DNA of 64,000 bases from JAMHWF01 sp035911095 (GCA_035911095.1 JAMHWF010000048.1:45714-109713); one strand, 5' to 3'. Positions 1 through 14,333 are shown, numbered from the stretch's first letter. Program-made: numbers and translations. The notes: a model not told the origin generated them from the sequence alone.

Positions 1-348
1 TGCTCCCGTGCCTGCACATGCAAGTGCAAACTCTGCAGAGTTTAGCGTCATTGATCTATATATTCGGTCGACCTGAAGGTCGACCTGAAAATAGACGATC
101 CAACTGGCATAGCCAAGGGGAAGGGCGCCGGCTGAGAAAAGTATTGCCGTCCTGGCGCTTTTCCGCACGCACAGCACGAGCGAAACAATAAAGAATGCAG
201 CGATCCATCCGAAACCCACCAACCATATGGTTTCTGTTGCTGACGGACCACCATCACCGCGCACCGATAAAATCGAAAAAAACAGGAAGACAGCGCAATT
301 GACCGCGCCAATCAGCAGGAGAGCCAACAGAACAAGGAAAGTAGACAC
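1..348 (-). CDS. small integral membrane protein, 3' end outside window
   Basis: I do not recognise the family. A frame open from an upstream stop at 478-480 runs to the window edge without a stop. The only good start is a GTG at 348-346, giving 116 codons in the window. The predicted protein is strongly hydrophobic, with likely membrane segments at about residues 4-28, 41-61 and 66-87, and short charged loops (VRGDGG, CVRKSAR) between them. Codon use and base composition are much less GC-rich than in the recBCD genes to the right, which suggests a recently acquired or weakly conserved gene. No strong ribosome binding site is visible before the GTG. A perfect 12-base tandem repeat lies inside the gene. 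The membrane nature is well supported; function is unknown. Confidence 0.6.
   Translation of the reverse strand, partial: MSTFLVLLALLLIGAVNCAVFLFFSILSVRGDGGPSATETIWLVGFGWIAAFFIVSLVLCVRKSARTAILFSAGALPLGYASWIVYFQVDLQVDRIYRSMTLNSAEFALACAGTGA
66..89. repeat. perfect 12-bp tandem duplication
   Basis: The 12-mer ggtcgacctgaa occurs twice head to tail with no gap. It is in frame with the membrane protein on the minus strand and encodes a repeated QVDL-type segment just after the last predicted membrane helix, so it adds four residues without breaking the frame. Confidence 0.85.
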
Positions 349-587
349 GTTTGTCGTTTCGAAGGCGGACGGAAAGCGGCGCGTTACATCCCTAGCTTGC
401 GTTCGCCGTAGGAGCGGCGGTTGCGGGCTCAGCAGTTGAGTCCAACCCCGACCTCGCGTCAACGCGGCGCCCTGCCCTCACTCGCGGAAACCGTGCACCA
501 GTCGCGTCGCCCCGCGGGCTGCTGAATCGCGCGGCCCACCATCAGCCAAGCTCACCCCACGACCCACCCCCATGCGATCCTCCTCGC

Positions 588-3500
588 ATGCTCCGCCTGC
601 ACTTCTCCAACCACTACGAGCACCTGCAGGCCGGCTTGGTCGCCCGCCTCGCCGCGCGTCGCGGCGACCCCTTCGCGCCCGATGAGCTGATCGTCCCCAG
701 CGCCGCGGTGCGGCGCGCGCTGACACTGGCGCTGGCCGACGCGCAGGGCCTCGCGACCAACCTGCGCTTCGGCTACCTCGCGCAGTGGCTGTGGCAGCAG
801 ATCGGCCGCGTCGTGCCCGGCGTGCCCGAGGCCTCGCCGTTCGACCCCGCCACCCTCACCTGGCGCGTCCACGCGGCACTCGGCGACACGGCCTGGGTCG
901 ACGCGCAGCCGCGCCTGGCCGCCTACCTGCGCGAGGCCGATGCGGTGATGCGCCACGCGCTGGCCGCCCGCATCGCGCAGCTCTTCGAGCAGTACGTGAC
1001 CTACCGCCCCGACGGCCTCGCGCTGTGGCAGATACAAGGCTCGGGCGCCACCGCGGGCCGCACAGGCGGTGGCAGCGCCCTCCCCCAGCCCTGGCCCGCC
1101 GACCACCCCGACGCCGCCTGGCAGGCCTCCCTCTGGCGCCGCCTCGTCGACGAACTCGCCCTCGGCGACGGCCCCTCCCCCGCCGAGCGCTTCGCCGCCG
1201 CGCTCGACGCAGCCAGCGAGGCCCAGCTCGCCGACTGGGGCCTGCCGCCGCAGCTCCACGTCGTCGCCCCCGTCGCGGTGCCGCCGCTGCACCTGCGCCT
1301 GCTCGAACGCCTGGCCCGCCGCATCGACGTCGACGTGCACGTGCTCAACCCCTGCCGCGAGTACTGGTTCGAGCTGGTCGACCGGCGCCGCCTCTCGCAC
1401 CTGCGCGCGCACGGCCGGGCCGAGGGCCACGAGGTCGGCCACCGCCTGCTCGCCGGCTGGGGCAAGCAGACGCAGGCGCTGATCGACACCCTTGTGGACA
1501 TCGGCGGCGACGCGGTCGAGGACGACGCCGCCTTCGTCGAGCCCGACGACGCCACGCTGCTCGGCTGGCTGCAGCGCTCGATCCTCGACCTGGCCGAGCC
1601 ACCCGCCGCCTCGTTCGCGCCGCGCGAGAACGAGGGCAAGAGCGACCGCAGCCTCGAGCTGCACGTCTGCCACTCGCTGACGCGCGAGCTCGAGGTGCTG
1701 CAGGACAGGCTGCTCGGCCTCTTCGCCGCCGACCCGACGCTGCGGCCGTCCGACGTGCTGGTGGCGCTGCCCGACCTGGAGGCCGCGGCGCCGCTGGTCG
1801 ACGCGGTGTTCGGCACCGCGCCGCCCGAGCGGCGCCTGCCCTATGCGATCACCGGCCGCGCGGCGCGCCACGCCGCGGCACCGGCGCGCGCCTTCGTCGC
1901 GCTGCTCGAGCTGGTCGCCTCGCGCATGACGGCGCGCGACGTGCACGGCCTGTTGCAGCAGCCGGTCGTCGCCCGCCGCTGCGGGCTCGACGACGAGGCG
2001 CTGCAGCGCATCCACGAATGGATGCTCGCCGCCGACCTGCGATGGGGCCTCGACGCCCCGCACCGCGCCGCACTCGGCCTGCCGGCCGACGCGCGCCACA
2101 CGCTGCGCGAGGGGCTGGGCCGCCTCTTCCTCGGCCACCTGCTGCCCGAAGGCGCCGCAGAGCCCTTCGGCACGCTGCTGCCCTGCGGCGACGCCGAGGG
2201 CTCCGAGGCGCTGTGGCTCGGCGCCTTCTGGCGCTTTGCCGAGGCGCTCGGACGGTTGCAGGCCTCGGTCGCCGCGCCGCGGGTGCCGGCGCAATGGGTC
2301 GCGCTGCTCGCAGGCGCGGTCGACGACTTCCTCGCCGTGGGGCATGGCGGCATCGGGGGCGGCGACGCCGACGAGCGCGAGGAGCTGCAGGCCCTGCACG
2401 CCACGATCGCCACCCTCGGCGACGACATGGCGCGCGGCGGCGCGGGCGAGACCCCGCTGCCCTTCGCCGTCGTTCGGGCAGCGCTGCTCGAACGGCTCGA
2501 CGAGGGCGGGCGCGGCGGCGTGCCGACCGGTGCTGTCACCTTCGCCTCGATGGCTGCGCTGCGCGGGCTGCCCTTCCGCGTCGTCGCGGTGCTGGGGCTC
2601 AACGACGGCGAATTCCCCGGCGCCGCACGCGCCGCCGAGTTCGACCTGATGGCCGCCGCGCCGCGCCGCGGCGACCGCCAGCGCCGCCATGACGAGCGCA
2701 ACCTCTTCCTCGACCTGCTGCTCGCCGCGCGCGAGCACCTGCACCTGAGCCACACCGGCCGCAGCGTGCGCGACAACGCGCCGCTGCCGCCCTCGGTGCT
2801 GGTGGCCGAGCTGCTGGACCTGCTGGTGCCGGCCACCGCGGCCGTCGCCGCGCCGCATCCAGAGCACGCCGCAGCGCTGGCCGCGGCGCGGCAGCGGCTG
2901 GTGGTCGAGCACCCGCTGCAGCCGTTCTCGATCGAGGCCTTCGACGCCGGCGGCGACCCGCGCCGGCGCAGCCACCACCGCGAGTTCGCCGAGGCGCTGC
3001 GTGCAAGCCTGGTGGCCGAGGGCGAGATCGCGCAGGCGACGGCACGGCAGCTGCGCGCGGTGACCGGCGCGAGCGCCGGATTCGACACGGCGGCGACGGG
3101 CGCGGACGGCGCCACTCCCGCCGCGACCCATGCGGCGGCCGGCGCCCCCGCCTCGCCACGCGCCGAGCGCGATGCCGGCTACGACCGTTACGACGACGAC
3201 GTCGCGCCCCCCGGGCCGACACCGCCCTTCCTCCGCGCCGACCAGCCGCTGCCGCCGCCGGGCCCCGAATGGCGCCAGGTCGAGCTCGACCGGTTGGTCG
3301 AGTTCTTCCGCAACCCGAGCCGGGCGCTGTTGCGCCGCCGGTTGGGCATCGAGCTCGGCCGCGAAGCCGACGAGCTGCAGGACGACGAGCCCTTCCTCGC
3401 CGGCCGCGAGGCGCAGCGGGCGCTCGCGGCGCGGCTGCTGCCGCCGCTGCTCGAAGGCCGGCTCGACCGCCCGGGCGAGGCCGAACAACTCGCCCGCGCT

Positions 3501-4183
3501 GTCAGTGAATGGCCGGCCGGCCCGCTCGGCGAGCGCCAGCTGGCGGTCGAGCTGGCGGCGCTGCGCGGCTTCGCGGCCCGGGTGCGCGAGCGCGACGCAG
3601 ACGATGTGCTCGCGCCGCATGCGGTGCAGATCGAGGTCGACCTCGATGGCGAGGCCTGGCAGCTGCGCGGCGCCTTCACCGGGCTGCGCGCCGACGGGCG
3701 GCTCGGGTTTCGCTACGACGACCTGCGCGCCGGCGACGTGCTCGGCGCCTGGATCGGCCACCTCGCGCTGTGCCTGCAGCCGCCGCCCGGCGGCGTGGCG
3801 CAGAGCACGTGGGTCGCGCGCGACCAGACGCTCGAGCTCGATCCGCGCGCCGACGCCCGCGAACACCTGGCCGAGCTGCTGCGCCTGTACCGGCGCGGGC
3901 TGCGCGAGCCGCTGCCCTTCTTCCCGCGCGCGGCCTGGGCCTACATGTCGAACAACGAGTCCTGGCACCAGGCGCAGGGCGCCTTCTGGCCGCGCCCGCC
4001 GTTGAAGCCCCACGGCGAATGGCTCGACCCGGCGTACCAGCTGGTCTTCCGCGACGTGGTCGACCCGCTGGCCGGCGAGTTCGCGGCGCTGGCGCAAGCC
4101 GTGTTCGCGCCGGTGCGGGCCGGCGACGTCTCGGGCCTGGCCGCCGCCCTGGGTGTGGCCAGGGCCGCCGAGGGCCACGAGCC

Positions 4184-4187
<4 letters not shown>
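588..4187 (+). CDS. recC: exodeoxyribonuclease V gamma subunit RecC
   Basis: RecC is the subunit of the RecBCD helicase-nuclease that recognises Chi and splits the strands during double-strand-break repair. The protein has 1199 residues against about 1120 in E. coli. It has the RecC-type N-terminus (MLRLHFSNHYEHL), degenerate helicase-like folds and the conserved GLNDGEFPG segment near residue 669. The extra length includes an Ala/Pro-rich stretch around residues 830-890, between the helicase-like part and the C-terminal domain. The gene ends in an ATGA overlap with recB, and recB overlaps recD the same way, so the three are translationally coupled. No clear Shine-Dalgarno sequence precedes the ATG; the start is chosen because the homologous N-terminus begins there. 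Confidence 0.95.
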
Positions 4188-8235
<4,048 letters not shown>

Positions 8236-8239
<4 letters not shown>

Positions 8240-10374
8240 ACCCGCTGCGCGACACGACGAGCCCCGAGGCCGCACTGGCGGCCGGCATCGCCGCCCACGT
8301 CGAGCAATGGGCGCGCGAGGGGGGAGACGACCCAGCGACCGCGCGCCGCGTCGCGGCCGCCGCCGCGGCGGTGAGCCGCGCGCTGGCACGGGGCCATGTG
8401 TGCCTGCGGGTCGACGAACTGACGGACGAGGACGAGGGCGCTGCGCCTCTCGACGCCGGCGGACCCGCGGCGACGGGCGGGGCAGCCGGCCCGCTGCTCG
8501 CCGCGCTGCGGGCCTCGCAGGCGGTCGGCAGCACCGCGGTGCCGGGCAACCGGCCGCTGGTGCTCGACGATGACGGCCGCCTTTACCTGCACCGCTACTT
8601 CGACCTCGAAAGCCGCCTCGCACGCCGCCTGGTGCAGGCGGCGCGCCACCCACCGGCGGCGATCGACGAAGCGACCCGCGCGCGGTTGCAGGCGCTGTTC
8701 GGCGGCGGGCAGGCCTCTTCCGCTCCATCCGTCGCGCCGGCACGACCGCTCGCACCAGCCGCGCCACCGGCGCAGGCCATGGCGCCGCCAGCTGCCGCCC
8801 GGCCCCGCAGCGCCAGCCGCCGTGCCGGGCGCGACAACCCGACGCTGCCGCTGTTCCCCGATGCCGAGATCGACCCGGCCGAGGCAGGCGGCGCCACCCC
8901 CGATCGCCAGCAGCTCGCCGCCGCGCTGGCGCTGCGCCAGCGCCTCGCGGTGATCAGCGGCGGCCCCGGCACCGGCAAGACGACGACCGTCGTCAACCTG
9001 CTCGCCTGTCTGATCGCCCAGCAGCCCGAGGGCCGCATCGCGCTCGCGGCGCCGACCGGCAAGGCGGCCGCGCGCATGACCGAGGCGATCCGCCTGCGCG
9101 CCGGCCACCTGCCGCCCGAGCTGGCGGCGAAGCTGCCGCAGGAGGCGCACACGATCCACCGCCTGCTCGGCGTCACCCCCGGCGGCTTCCTGCACGACGC
9201 GAAGCGGCCGCTGGCGATCGACACGCTGGTCGTCGACGAGGCCTCGATGCTCGACCTGGCGCTCGCCACACGCCTGCTCGAGGCGGTGCCGCCGGCAGCG
9301 CGCATCGTGCTGCTCGGCGACAAGGACCAGCTCGCGGCGGTCGAGTCGGGCTCGGTCTTCGCCGAGCTCAGCCTGGCGCCACGGCTCGACGCCGCCTGCA
9401 TCGCCGACCTCGCCGCGGCCTGCGGCCTGGCGCCCGGGGCCCTCGCCGCGTTGGGCGCGACGCCGCCGCCCGTGCCTCCATCCACCCCGGGCGCGCCATC
9501 GGCCCCACCCGCCTCCTTCGCGGTCCTGCCCGACAGCGCGCTCTGGCTGACGCGCAACTTCCGCTTCGGCAGCGACTCGGCGATCGGCCGCCTCGCCGCC
9601 GGCATCAATGCCGCCCGCACGGACGAGGTGCTCGGCGCGCTGCGCACCGCGTCGGCCGCGGCCACCGGGCCCGATGCCCCGCTGCGATGGTTCGACGATG
9701 CCACGCCGCTGCCCGGCGCCGCGACGCTGGCGAGCATCGAGGCGGGCTACGCGGCCTACTTCGATGCCGTGCGGCGCGACCCGGCCGACGTCGCGGCGAT
9801 CGCCGCGGCCTTCGAGCGCTTCCGCGTGCTGTGCGCGCTGCGCGAAGGGCCGCGCGGCGTGCGCGCGCTCAACGACCGCCTGACCCGCCATGCGCGGCGC
9901 GTGTTGCAGGCCGTGCCCGCAACAGCGCAGGCCAGCGCCGCGGAAGGCGCTCCCGGCGGCCTCACGCCCTGGTTCACCGGGCGGCCGGTGATGGTGCTGC
10001 GCAACGACCCGCTGCTCAAGCTCTTCAACGGCGACATCGGCTTCGTGCTGCCCGACGGGCACGGCGTGCCGGCCGTCGTCTTCCCCGCCGGCGACGGCTG
10101 GCGGCGCGTGCCCCCGGCGCGGCTGCCGGAGCACGAGACGGCCTTCGCGCTGACGGTGCACAAGTCGCAGGGCTCGGAGTTCGACGAGGTGCTGCTGCTG
10201 CTGCCCGACACGCCCCACCGCGTGCTGACGCGCGAGCTGCTCTACACCGGCGTCACGCGGGCGCGCGAGCGCGTGCGCCTCGCGGCCGGCCCGGCGGTGC
10301 TGCGCGCCGCGATCGGCACCGCGACGCGGCGCCACTCGGGCCTGCTCGCGCGGCTGCGCGAAGCTTCGACCTGA
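8236..10374 (+). CDS. recD: exodeoxyribonuclease V alpha subunit RecD
   Basis: RecD is the 5'-3' SF1B helicase of RecBCD. The 712-residue protein has Walker A (GGPGTGKTT, about residues 242-250), DEASML (motif II), GDKDQLAAVE (motif III), the late motif HKSQGSEFD and YTGVTRAR near the C-terminus, so it is intact. It is about 100 residues longer than E. coli RecD; an Ala/Pro-rich stretch near residues 155-200, before the ATPase domain, accounts for most of this. The ATG overlaps the recB stop. No terminator is obvious after the gene, and the next genes are on the other strand. Confidence 0.96.
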
Positions 10375-10459
10375 AGGTCGGCCAGGGTCGTCGGCACAGG
10401 TCGCCGGCGCGGTTCGGCGGCGCAGGCGGCGGAGCTTCAGCGGCCCGCCGGGCCGGGGT

Positions 10460-10669
10460 TCACAGCAGGGCCCAGAAGCCGAGCACGACGTGCCGCCAGA
10501 TCGACACGTTGAAGGTGACCATGAAGATCAGCAGCGACCAGCGCCAGAGCGCCTTGTAGCGGCGCTCGCAGCCGGGCTCGCCGGTCGACACGAAGAGCCC
10601 GAAGTACAGCAGCATCGGGATGAAGGTCAGCGCGAACAGCACGCCCATCACCCACCAGAAGACGACCAT
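10460..10669 (-). CDS. small inner-membrane protein, 69 aa
   Basis: The protein is almost all membrane: a first helix at about residues 3-27 and a second at about 45-66, joined by a charged loop (STGEPGCERRYKALWRW). An AAGGGA ribosome binding site lies ten bases before the ATG. It follows another two-helix protein of 61 residues by 25 bases on the same strand, so the two are probably co-transcribed. I do not recognise a named family. An overlapping 72-residue frame at 10437-10655 lacks hydrophobic pattern and is a shadow. Confidence 0.65.
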   Translation of the reverse strand: MVVFWWVMGVLFALTFIPMLLYFGLFVSTGEPGCERRYKALWRWSLLIFMVTFNVSIWRHVVLGFWALL

Positions 10670-10694
10670 CGCCTGCGTTCCCTTGACTTGCCCT

Positions 10695-10880
10695 TCAGAG
10701 GACCAGCGCGAGCCGTTCCAGCAGCAGCACCGCGAAGAAGCCGAAGGCCGCGACGAGCGTCCACTTCAGGATCACGACGCCCCGTCGCCGCCACACCACC
10801 TGGCGCGTGCCGATGTACATCCCGAAGCACAACACCGCGGCCACCAGCAGCAGGCCGAAGACCAGGCGAAAGATCAGCAT
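10695..10880 (-). CDS. small inner-membrane protein, 61 aa
   Basis: Two predicted transmembrane helices (about residues 4-24 and 38-60) flank a basic loop (TRQVVWRRRG), which by the positive-inside rule should face the cytoplasm and put both ends outside. It lies upstream of the 69-residue membrane protein and probably forms a two-gene unit with it. The family is not recognised. Coding status rests on the clear helix-loop-helix pattern, which GC-rich shadow frames here do not show. Confidence 0.6.
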   Translation of the reverse strand: MLIFRLVFGLLLVAAVLCFGMYIGTRQVVWRRRGVVILKWTLVAAFGFFAVLLLERLALVL

Positions 10881-10992
10881 CGTCCCCGTGCCTTCACGGT
10901 GAACGTCGAGAGGTCCGGTTCAACACACATGCGGCGGATTGTCCCTGAATCCCTCGCACGGCCCGGGCCTGCAAGCGCCGGCTGTCCGCCGT

Positions 10993-11031
10993 TGTCGGCA
11001 TGCGCCGACAGCGCCTGCCGGCTGTGCCGGC
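10993..11031. other. two adjacent perfect hairpins in leader
   Basis: tgtcggc-atgc-gccgaca (10993-11010) forms a perfect 7-bp stem with a 4-base loop. It is followed by gccggc-tgt-gccggc (11017-11031), itself able to fold. They lie 30-68 bases before the start of the 74-residue protein and could be a 5' leader structure or an operator. No T-tract follows, so they are not a classical terminator. Confidence 0.4.
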
Positions 11032-11060
11032 TAACGTCCTACAACGAGAGGACGCCAGCC

Positions 11061-11285
11061 ATGCCCTACCGCCCGATGCCCATGCCAGGGCCGCAGACCC
11101 GCGACGCGGGAGAGCTGCCTCAGCACCGCCCGCCGACCTACCAGGAAAAGCTCGACGAGGCGATCGACGAGACCTTCCCGGCGAGCGACCCGATCTCGCC
11201 CAGCGGCCCGGACAGGCCCGAACACGCGACGCGTACGCCGCGCGACGACGTGGACTGGGTGCGCGACGAGCCAGGCAAGCGCTGA
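11061..11285 (+). CDS. small acidic hypothetical protein, 74 aa
   Basis: A soluble, probably disordered small protein. Residues 24-45 carry a segment (KLDEAIDETFPASDPISPSG) that I recall from many short betaproteobacterial proteins of unknown function; this is memory, not a search. The start is set by an ACGAGAGGA ribosome binding region before the ATG; longer upstream frames have no support. The gene converges on lpxC with only 22 bases between the stops. Confidence 0.6.
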   Translation: MPYRPMPMPGPQTRDAGELPQHRPPTYQEKLDEAIDETFPASDPISPSGPDRPEHATRTPRDDVDWVRDEPGKR

Positions 11286-11300
11286 GCGGCCAGGGCCGCT
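11285..11300. terminator. hairpin between convergent genes
   Basis: agcggcc-ag-ggccgct is a perfect inverted repeat starting at the stop codon of the 74-residue gene and lying just past the lpxC stop. It could act as a bidirectional terminator, but no T-run follows in either direction. Confidence 0.3.
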
Positions 11301-11307
11301 TCGCCCG

Positions 11308-12243
11308 CTACCAGGCCGGCGCCAGCTCGGCAAAGCCGGCCGGGGCCTGGGCCTCGTCCTCGAAGCTGACGAGCTCATAGCTGTCGGGGTCGGCCAGCAC
11401 CGCGCGCAGCAGCTTGTTGTTGAGCGCGTGGCCGCTCTTGAAGGCGCTGTAGGCCGCCAGCATCGGATGGCCGATCACGTAGAGGTCGCCGATCGCATCG
11501 AGGATCTTGTGTTTGACGAACTCGTCGTCGTAGCGCAGGCCGCCTTCGTTGAGCACCTTCAGTTCGTCGACGACGATCACGTTGTCCATGCCGCCGCCGA
11601 GGCCCAGTCCGCGCGAACGCATCATCTCGACGTCCTTCGTGAAGCCGAAGGTGCGGGCGCGGCCGATGTCGCGCTTGTACTGGCCCGAGCCCATGTCGAA
11701 CTCGACGCGCTGGCCGGTCTGGTCGACCGCGCGGTGGTTGAAGTCGATCTCGAAGGCGAGCTTGAAGCCGTGGTACGGCTCGAGCCGCGCCCAGATCGCG
11801 TTCGTGCCCTCACCGTGGCGCACCTCGACCGGCTTGCGGATGCGCAGGAAACGCTTGGGCGCGTCCTGCAGCTCGATGCCGGCCGCCTGCAGCAGGTAGA
11901 CGAACGAGGCGGCCGAGCCGTCGAGGATCGGCACCTCCTCGGCGGTGATGTCGATCAGCAGGTTGTCGATGCCCAGGCCCGAGCAGGCCGACAGCAGGTG
12001 CTCGATCGTCTGCACCTTCGGCGCGCCCGGGTCGCCCTGGGCCGACAGCGTGGTCGCCATGCGGGTGTCGGTGATCGCGGCCGCGGCGAGCGGGATGTCG
12101 ACCGGCGTCGGCAGGTCGACGCGGCGGAACACGATGCCGTGGTCGGCCGGCGCCGGCCGCAGCGTCAGCTCGACGCGCGCCCCGCTGTGCAGGCCCATGC
12201 CGACGGCGCGGGTCATCGACTTGAGCGTGCGTTGCTTCAGCAT
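11308..12243 (-). CDS. lpxC: UDP-3-O-acyl-N-acetylglucosamine deacetylase LpxC
   Basis: This cytoplasmic zinc enzyme removes the N-acetyl group from UDP-3-O-acyl-GlcNAc, the committed step of lipid A synthesis. The 311-residue length is normal. Zinc ligands are in place: H82 in the TIEHLLSA motif, and H245 and D249 in FVKHKILDAIGDL. The catalytic-region H272 lies in FKSGHALNN. In most proteobacteria lpxC follows ftsZ closely; here about 21 kb of lipid-pathway and lipase genes separate them. The 144 bases before the start, after the lipase foldase gene, are large enough for a promoter of its own, so it may not depend on the upstream operon. Confidence 0.98.
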   Translation of the reverse strand: MLKQRTLKSMTRAVGMGLHSGARVELTLRPAPADHGIVFRRVDLPTPVDIPLAAAAITDTRMATTLSAQGDPGAPKVQTIEHLLSACSGLGIDNLLIDITAEEVPILDGSAASFVYLLQAAGIELQDAPKRFLRIRKPVEVRHGEGTNAIWARLEPYHGFKLAFEIDFNHRAVDQTGQRVEFDMGSGQYKRDIGRARTFGFTKDVEMMRSRGLGLGGGMDNVIVVDELKVLNEGGLRYDDEFVKHKILDAIGDLYVIGHPMLAAYSAFKSGHALNNKLLRAVLADPDSYELVSFEDEAQAPAGFAELAPAW

Positions 12244-12387
12244 CGCGGGATTGTAGGGACCGGGCCGGGGTGCCGCTGCGGGCCTTGGCTATCGCGACGA
12301 TACGGCCCGGCCGGCCCCGCCAGCGGCGTCCCACCCGCCCGCCGGGCCGAGAAAACGGCGCCGTCGCCTGGCCGCAGGCCCCGGCGC

Positions 12388-13380
12388 CTACGGCCCGGCC
12401 GCCAGCAGCGCCCGCGCGCGCGGCTGCTCGGCGGCGCTGAAATGCTGGTGCAGGTAGGCCTCCCGCGCCTCGCCGCGCTGCGGCGCCGACAGCTCGGCAG
12501 CGCTGGCGATGGCCTGCAGGCGCTCCCGCGCCTGCGCCAGGCGCCGCTGCCAGTCCTGCCACGACGCGTCCTGCGCCTTCAGGCGCTCCGCCGCTTCGGG
12601 GCCGAAGCGCGCGGCGCGCCGGGCCTGCAGCTCGGCTCGGCCGGCCTCGCCGAGCGCCTCGTCGGGCTGCGCCAGCAGTGGGCCATCCGGTGACGCCTCG
12701 GTCGCCGGCGTAAACGAGGCGACCTCGTCGCGGCCGGCCAGGTCTCGCAGCGCAGCGCGTTCCTCGTCGCCGAAGAAGGCTTCCGCCCAGGCCGCGCCCA
12801 GGGTCGCGCGACGGATCGAGGCCTGCTCGGCGAGCAAGGCGTCGAGCCGCGCCGCATCGCCCGCCTGACGGGCGAGCGGCCGCTGGCGCAGGGCCAGGTA
12901 GCGGTCCCAGATGGCGAGCACCTGGGCCGCGGCCGCCGGGCCCTTCTCGCGCTGCACGGCCTGCTCGACCCAGTGGCGCAGTGCCGCCGGGTCGACTTCG
13001 CCCAGGCCGGTCAGCAGGTAGTCGAAGCGCCGTCGCAGCGCGAGGCCGGGCTGCAGCCGGCCCTCGTGCCAGCGGCCCCAGTCGCCATCGAGCGCCGTGC
13101 CGCGCAGCGAGCCCTGCACCCACAACTGGTCGACATGGCGGACCGCCCGGTCCGCCGGCGACTCGCCGGGCGCCTCGGCCACGGGCGGCGCGGCAACGGG
13201 CGCCGGCACGGGCGTGCCCGGCGCAGCGGCGCGTGGCGCGGCCGCTTCGCGGGCCTCGGTCGGCAGCGCCGCCCGCCCGGGCCAGATCGAAACGCCGACG
13301 CCGACGACCACGACCAGGGCCAGCGGCAGGGCGTACAGCCAGGGCCGCCCGCGCCGTGCCGCAGCCGGCCGCGCGGTCAC
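12388..13380 (-). CDS. lifO: lipase-specific foldase (lipase chaperone)
   Basis: This membrane-anchored periplasmic steric chaperone folds the lipase encoded just upstream. The 330-residue protein has an N-terminal membrane anchor (about residues 13-31), an Ala/Pro-rich linker (about 38-72) and the foldase hallmark RxxFDYxxxxxGE, seen as RRRFDYLLTGLGE near residue 117. The rest is helical and rich in Ala, Arg and Glu, as in LifO/Lif proteins. The start is a GTG that overlaps the lipase stop by four bases (GTGA), which couples translation of the pair. Confidence 0.93.
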   Translation of the reverse strand: MTARPAAARRGRPWLYALPLALVVVVGVGVSIWPGRAALPTEAREAAAPRAAAPGTPVPAPVAAPPVAEAPGESPADRAVRHVDQLWVQGSLRGTALDGDWGRWHEGRLQPGLALRRRFDYLLTGLGEVDPAALRHWVEQAVQREKGPAAAAQVLAIWDRYLALRQRPLARQAGDAARLDALLAEQASIRRATLGAAWAEAFFGDEERAALRDLAGRDEVASFTPATEASPDGPLLAQPDEALGEAGRAELQARRAARFGPEAAERLKAQDASWQDWQRRLAQARERLQAIASAAELSAPQRGEAREAYLHQHFSAAEQPRARALLAAGP

Positions 13381-14333
13381 AGGCCGGCCAGCTTCAGCCG
13401 GTTCGCCTGGGCCCGGTAGAACGCCAGCGGGTCCTGCGAGAAGAGGCCGCGCAAGCCCAGCGCCTGGTTGATCGAGTCGAAATGGTTCCAGTGGTAGTTG
13501 TCCTTCAGCACCGTCCCCCAGTGGCTGGAGCAGCGGCCGACGAAACCGTCGTTCGCCGAGAAGCCGAAGAAGGTGGCGCTGATCTGCATCAGCAGGTCGG
13601 TCGGGTCGATGACGGTCGTCAGCACGTGGGTGCCGCCGGCCGAGTAGTAGCGGATGCCGTTGACCAGCTCCGGGCCCTGGCCGCAGGCCGTGGTCGGCGC
13701 GCCCTGCGGAAAGCGCTGGGTGAACTGCGCGGCACCGCGGCTGTTCATCGACAGCAGCGCGCCGAGGAAGTCCGTCGTCAGGTAGGGCGTGCCGGAGATG
13801 AACTGGATCGCGACCGAGGCGGCCGAGCCGAGCGCGACCACGATCGGCGTGGTCAAGGTCAGCCCGGAGATGGCCAGCAGCCCGTCGGCCGCCTGGCTGC
13901 CCGCGTGCGGGCTGGAGACCGAGGTCACCGAAGCGACCAGGTCCGGCGCCACTGCGGCGACATAGCGGGCGGTCGGGCCGCCGTGGCTGTGGCCGATCAG
14001 GTTGAACCGGGTGTGGCCATAGGCCGCCTGGAGCGCGCGCAGGTGCTGGATCAACTGCTCGCCGCGGACCTCGGTCGTGTTCGCGGCCGACACCGGTGGC
14101 GTGTACACCGTCGCGCCGCCGGCCTGCAGGGCCCCGGGCACGCCGTAGAAGTAGCGGATCGGGCCGATCTGGCTGAAGCCGAACAGGCCGTTCACCAGCA
14201 CGATCGGGTGCCTGGTCTGGGTGTAGGTATCCGCCGCCTGCGCGGCAGGCACCGCGCCGAGCTGCAGGCCCAGGGCCAGCGACATCGCGCCGAGCCAGCG
14301 GCCGAGGCGGTGTTCAGGGAAGAGGGTTCGCAT
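13377..14333 (-). CDS. lipA: secreted triacylglycerol lipase, foldase-dependent family I
   Basis: The enzyme hydrolyses long-chain acylglycerols after Sec export and type II secretion. A signal peptide covers about residues 1-34 (cleavage after AAQA). The nucleophile is S116 in GHSHGG. The C-terminal NDGFVGRCSSHWG block carries the catalytic Asp and His as in Pseudomonas/Burkholderia lipases, and two cysteines (in TACGQG and GRCSSH) can form the usual disulfide. I set the start at the ATG with GGAG nine bases upstream (318 aa); an upstream in-frame ATG at 14348 is possible but less well placed. The foldase gene overlaps the 3' end. It lies 72 bases after the PPTase gene on the same strand, so it may be the tail of the lipid operon or an independent unit. 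Confidence 0.95.
   Translation of the reverse strand: MRTLFPEHRLGRWLGAMSLALGLQLGAVPAAQAADTYTQTRHPIVLVNGLFGFSQIGPIRYFYGVPGALQAGGATVYTPPVSAANTTEVRGEQLIQHLRALQAAYGHTRFNLIGHSHGGPTARYVAAVAPDLVASVTSVSSPHAGSQAADGLLAISGLTLTTPIVVALGSAASVAIQFISGTPYLTTDFLGALLSMNSRGAAQFTQRFPQGAPTTACGQGPELVNGIRYYSAGGTHVLTTVIDPTDLLMQISATFFGFSANDGFVGRCSSHWGTVLKDNYHWNHFDSINQALGLRGLFSQDPLAFYRAQANRLKLAGL

Noticed and set aside
48..311. 87-residue minus-strand frame at the left end
   Set aside because: It overlaps the three-helix membrane frame 1-348 in another phase and lacks any hydrophobic or domain pattern.
552..4178. 1208-residue open frame antisense to recC, and similar long antisense frames under recBCD, the synthases and the mur genes
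   Set aside because: Very high GC removes stop codons from other frames. The translations are Arg/Gln/Val-rich without domains, while the sense strand encodes clear families.
10437..10655. 72-residue frame overlapping the small membrane protein at 10460-10669
   Set aside because: Arg/Ala-rich without membrane pattern; a shadow of the better frame.
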